This document shows positions 4,479-6,135 of a stretch of DNA of 6,135 bases, one piece after another. A model generated the notes under the pieces. The model had not been told where the DNA came from, searched no databases, and saw only the letters and a list, made by a program, of their open reading frames with translations. This DNA is from an uncultured Clostridia bacterium. Lineage in GTDB: Bacteria; Bacillota; Clostridia; Christensenellales; Aristaeellaceae. Where the stretch lies: the NCBI GenBank assembly GCA_937934775.1, contig CALGYL010000176.1, positions 1 to 6,135 of the forward strand, written 5' to 3'. Within the stretch, counting starts at the first letter, position 1; each line of letters starts with the position of its first letter. Both the position numbers and the translations under genes were made by a program.

Positions 4479-4780
4479 AAGAATTCGAGCAAAATGAACG
4501 GGAGACAAGCCGATGGGTGTTACTAATGGCGCTGTATCACGGCGGTGGATTTCCGGTTGCCGAAGCGCTTCTTCTGTCCACGCTTCATGCCGTGCCGCTT
4601 CGGGCGGACGCGGCCACGGTGCGCGCACAACTTAAATACCTTGAGTCTGCGCACCTTGCCGAGATTACAGAACACCCCGACGGCCGGGTATCCGCCGCCG
4701 TCACACAGACTGGTGTGGATGTTTACGAATATAACACCGAATGTCCGGCGGGAATCGCACGACCAAAGAAATACTGGTGA
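4475..4780 (+). CDS. Mu gp26-like winged-helix protein (VpaChn25_0724-type)
   Basis: A 101-residue protein matching the small conserved protein that precedes DUF3486 in Mu-like phages. Residues 12-40 form helix pairs (SRWVLLMALYHGGGFPVAEALLLSTLHAV). Residues 45-63 (DAATVRAQLKYLESAHLAE) give the HTH with the typical L-x-x-L-E-x-x-x-L-x-x-I pattern. A wing follows (ITEHPDGRVSAAVTQTGVDVYEY), and the C-terminus GIARPKKYW fits the family ending G-[IV]-x-R-P. It probably binds DNA; a packaging accessory role is inferred only from its place next to the small terminase. The ATG at 4475 forms an ATGA overlap with the previous stop. An upstream in-frame ATG at 4229 reads as a shadow of the coiled-coil gene and was rejected. 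Confidence 0.75.
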   Translation: MKEFEQNERETSRWVLLMALYHGGGFPVAEALLLSTLHAVPLRADAATVRAQLKYLESAHLAEITEHPDGRVSAAVTQTGVDVYEYNTECPAGIARPKKYW

Positions 4781-4782
4781 CC

Positions 4783-5322
4783 ATGCCGGGAAGAAGCAAG
4801 ATACAACAGCTTCCATCCGAAGTTCGGCGCTGGCTGGACGGCGCTTTGGCCGAAGGCAATTTTTCCGGATACGAACTTCTGGCGGATGCACTCAAGGATC
4901 GGGGATACGGCATCAGTCGCGCCTCCGTTCACCGTTACGGGCAGCGACTGGAGCGGCGCCTGGCCGCAATACGGGCAAGCACGGAGGCCGCACGCGCCAT
5001 TGCCGAGGCCGCGCCTGACGATGCGGATCACCGTTCGGCCGCAGTTATCAGTCTTGTACAGTCTGAACTGTTTGAAATGCTCCTCAAGGTTGAGGAGTCG
5101 GAAAACACGACTCCGGAGGAGCGGATTCCCCTTCTTTCCTCAGCCAGCAGAAGTATAGCGGAGCTTGCGCGCGCAAGCATCGCACAAAAGAAACATGCGG
5201 AGGATGTGAGAAAACGAGACGAAGCAAAACTAAAAGAATTAGAAGTTGCCGCACGTTCCGGAGATAGAGGGCTTGACCCAGAAACACTCCGGATGGTGCG
5301 CGAAACCTTGTATGGTGGATAA
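4783..5322 (+). CDS. DUF3486 protein, Mu gp27-like small terminase
   Basis: A 179-residue DUF3486 protein. The opening MPGRSKIQQLPSEVRRWL matches the family start (M-P-x-R-S-K-[IV]-x-x-L-P), which is why 4783 is preferred over an in-frame ATG at 4741 that overlaps the previous gene by 40 bases and has no ribosome binding site. An HTH follows at about 27-58 (FSGYELLADALKDRGYGISRASVHRYGQRLE). The rest is helical: an Ala-rich linker (60-80), a helix pair (85-105 and 113-140), and a charged coiled coil (137-158). In Mu this gene (27) precedes the large terminase (28) and is regarded as the small terminase subunit, which recognises phage DNA for headful packaging. The gap to the preceding stop is only two bases, suggesting coupled translation. 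A 16-bp perfect palindrome lies within the gene at 5163-5178. Confidence 0.85.
   Translation: MPGRSKIQQLPSEVRRWLDGALAEGNFSGYELLADALKDRGYGISRASVHRYGQRLERRLAAIRASTEAARAIAEAAPDDADHRSAAVISLVQSELFEMLLKVEESENTTPEERIPLLSSASRSIAELARASIAQKKHAEDVRKRDEAKLKELEVAARSGDRGLDPETLRMVRETLYGG
5163..5178. repeat. 16-bp perfect palindrome in the small terminase gene
   Basis: GCTTGCGCGCGCAAGC reads the same on both strands with no central gap. It encodes part of a Leu-Ala-Arg-Ala run. A perfect 16-bp palindrome is expected by chance about 0.1 times in a window this size at even base composition, rather more in GC-rich coding sequence. It may be a binding site or chance. Confidence 0.6.
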
Positions 5323-5327
5323 GTCCC

Positions 5328-6089
5328 TTGAAAAAGAAAAGAGCACAACAGCCTACGATCGGTAGTTTATTCGCCGGAATCGGCGGGTTCGACCTCGGCT
5401 TTGAACGCGCCGGATGGCGGACCGAATGGCAGGTAGAAATTAATTCAATAGCACGTTCTGTACTGGCCGATAATTTTCCCAAGGCCAGGCGGTACGAAAA
5501 TGTAAAAGAAGTAACAGGAGATAAGCTTGGATATGTCGACTGCATCACTGCCGGATTCCCATGCCAGGACATCAGCCAAATGGGATCAAGAAAAAAAGGG
5601 GGAAAACTCGGACTGCGTGGAGAACGCAGCGGATTGTTCTTTGAAGCCCTACGCATCATCAACGAAATTCGGCCCCGCTGGGTTGTTCTTGAAAACGTCA
5701 CTGGGCTGCTCTTTAGTAACAATTGCCAGGACCTTGAAACGGTCATCCGGTCCCTTACCGACAGCGGGTATGTGGGATGTTTCAGGGTGTTGGATGCTCG
5801 TTACTTCGGAGTCCCCCAAGCACGTCGTAGAGTTTTCCTGGTCGCCGGTCTTGGACAGCACCCCCCCATGGAGTTCATTTTTGATGCCGCACCAGTGGAA
5901 GGATTACAAATCACGCTTGGCCCGCTCGAAGAGTCACGGGATCCGATGGCCTGGGCTGGCAATACTGTCACGGCGTCAAACTCCGCTTCGCGAATCTCTC
6001 TTGGTGCGGAAATTCTCGTCTGTGAGGTCGGGCGACGGGATAAGATGGTTGAGCGGGAGAGAATCTCTGCGCGTGATGGGATTCCCTTC
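5328..6089 (+). CDS. C5-cytosine DNA methyltransferase, 3'-truncated by contig end
   Basis: The first 254 residues of a C5-cytosine methyltransferase, which transfers a methyl group from S-adenosylmethionine to cytosine in DNA. Motif I (SAM binding) is GSLFAGIGGFDLGFERAG at 12-29. Motif IV GFPCQDIS at 76-83 contains the catalytic Cys79. Motif VI is ENV at 122-124. Motif VIII is QARRRVFLVAG at 164-174. A later block AGNTVTASNSASRISLGAE (from about 210) belongs to the target-recognition or C-terminal region. All catalytic motifs are intact. No ATG is available at the start: the best is TTG at 5328, giving MKKKRAQQPTIGSLF, with GGTGG at 5314-5318 nine bases upstream, six bases after the DUF3486 stop. 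The reading frame continues into adapter sequence after 6089, so the true C-terminus, including the final SAM-binding motif, is missing. No restriction enzyme is visible in the window, so it is probably a solitary phage methylase. Confidence 0.9.
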
Positions 6090-6135
6090 AGATCGGAAGA
6101 GCACACGTCTGAACTCCAGTCACTTAGGCATCTCG
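6090..6135. other. Illumina TruSeq adapter read-through (artefact)
   Basis: The last 46 bases match the TruSeq read-1 adapter: AGATCGGAAGAGC, then ACACGTCTGAACTCCAGTCAC ending at 6123 (overall 6090-6123), a six-base index TTAGGC at 6124-6129 (known as TruSeq index 3) and the following constant ATCTCG at 6130-6135. The base at 6090 could be phage or adapter. This is not biological sequence and should be trimmed. It translates in frame with the methyltransferase as RSEEHTSELQS and further residues, a familiar contaminant peptide. Confidence 0.97.

Noticed and set aside
4741..4782. Longer DUF3486 start at ATG 4741
   Set aside because: It would overlap the preceding gene by 40 bases, lacks a ribosome binding site, and adds residues ahead of the conserved MPGRSKI family start.
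4523..5031. Overlapping minus-strand frames and a + strand frame at 4545-5018
   Set aside because: They cover the same DNA as the gp26-like and DUF3486 genes. The products are rich in Arg, Ser and Pro, with no recognisable family.
5084..5746. 220-codon open frame on the minus strand
   Set aside because: It lies antisense to the DUF3486 and methyltransferase genes, both of which have clear family motifs on the + strand. Its product is Ser/Pro/Arg-rich without any recognisable domain.
6040..6092. Possible one-base frameshift near the end of the methyltransferase (a shifted frame reads LRVMGFPSD, like the motif near the C-terminus of many C5 methylases)
   Set aside because: The main frame remains open, and its reading KMVERERISARDGIPF is a credible natural sequence for a phage methylase. 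The resemblance in the shifted frame is short and partly encoded by adapter bases.
6090..6135. Contig end as a phage terminus or attachment site
   Set aside because: The sequence matches TruSeq adapter, so the boundary is a library artefact.
1..6135. CRISPR array, tRNA, rRNA or insertion sequence
   Set aside because: I saw no regularly spaced direct repeats, cloverleaf-like segment, rRNA-like block or transposase in the window. The coding density leaves almost no room for them.

Overview
This window is part of a Mu-like transposable phage or prophage, probably from a Gram-negative host. It looks like a metagenomic or draft assembly contig. The phage assignment rests on gene order: a GemA-type protein (Mu gp16, DUF1018) is followed directly by a Mor-type activator (Mu gp17). 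A lysis cassette comes next, then proteins resembling the Mu gp25/gp26/gp27 block (a DUF2730-like coiled-coil protein, a small winged-helix protein and a DUF3486 small-terminase-like protein). The Gram-negative host is inferred from a Rz1-like outer-membrane lipoprotein spanin with a clear lipobox. The host genus cannot be named from this sequence.

Layout: all genes are on the + strand and nearly all are translationally coupled, mostly by ATGA stop/start overlaps. Positions 46-2827 form an early/middle operon: an unknown protein, a small winged-helix protein, a single-pass membrane protein, a protein with a MazG-like helical motif, an ASCH-domain protein, a short SSB, GemA and Mor. Positions 2828-2887 are the only real intergenic gap. 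It holds a 5-bp dyad, a -10-like hexamer, and an 11-bp inverted repeat ending in a T6 tract. I read this as the early-operon terminator nested with a Mor-dependent late promoter. Positions 2888-4068 are the lysis cassette: a putative peptidoglycan hydrolase, a holin-like protein and an overlapping inner/outer spanin-like pair. Positions 4068-5322 are the Mu gp25/26/27-like block. From 5328 an in-frame C5-cytosine DNA methyltransferase begins at TTG, lying where the large terminase gene would normally follow.

The last 46 bases (6090-6135) are not biological. They are Illumina TruSeq read-through adapter with an index matching TTAGGC, fused in frame to the methyltransferase. The methyltransferase is therefore truncated, and any predicted C-terminus reading RSEEHTSELQS is an artefact.

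How it fits together: the early genes supply replication and regulatory accessory functions (SSB, GemA). Mor, the last gene before the gap, would switch on the downstream lysis and packaging operon through the promoter in that gap. No second (C-type) activator lies between Mor and the lysis genes, so this phage may use a one-step switch. DNA modification by the methyltransferase may protect packaged or incoming DNA.
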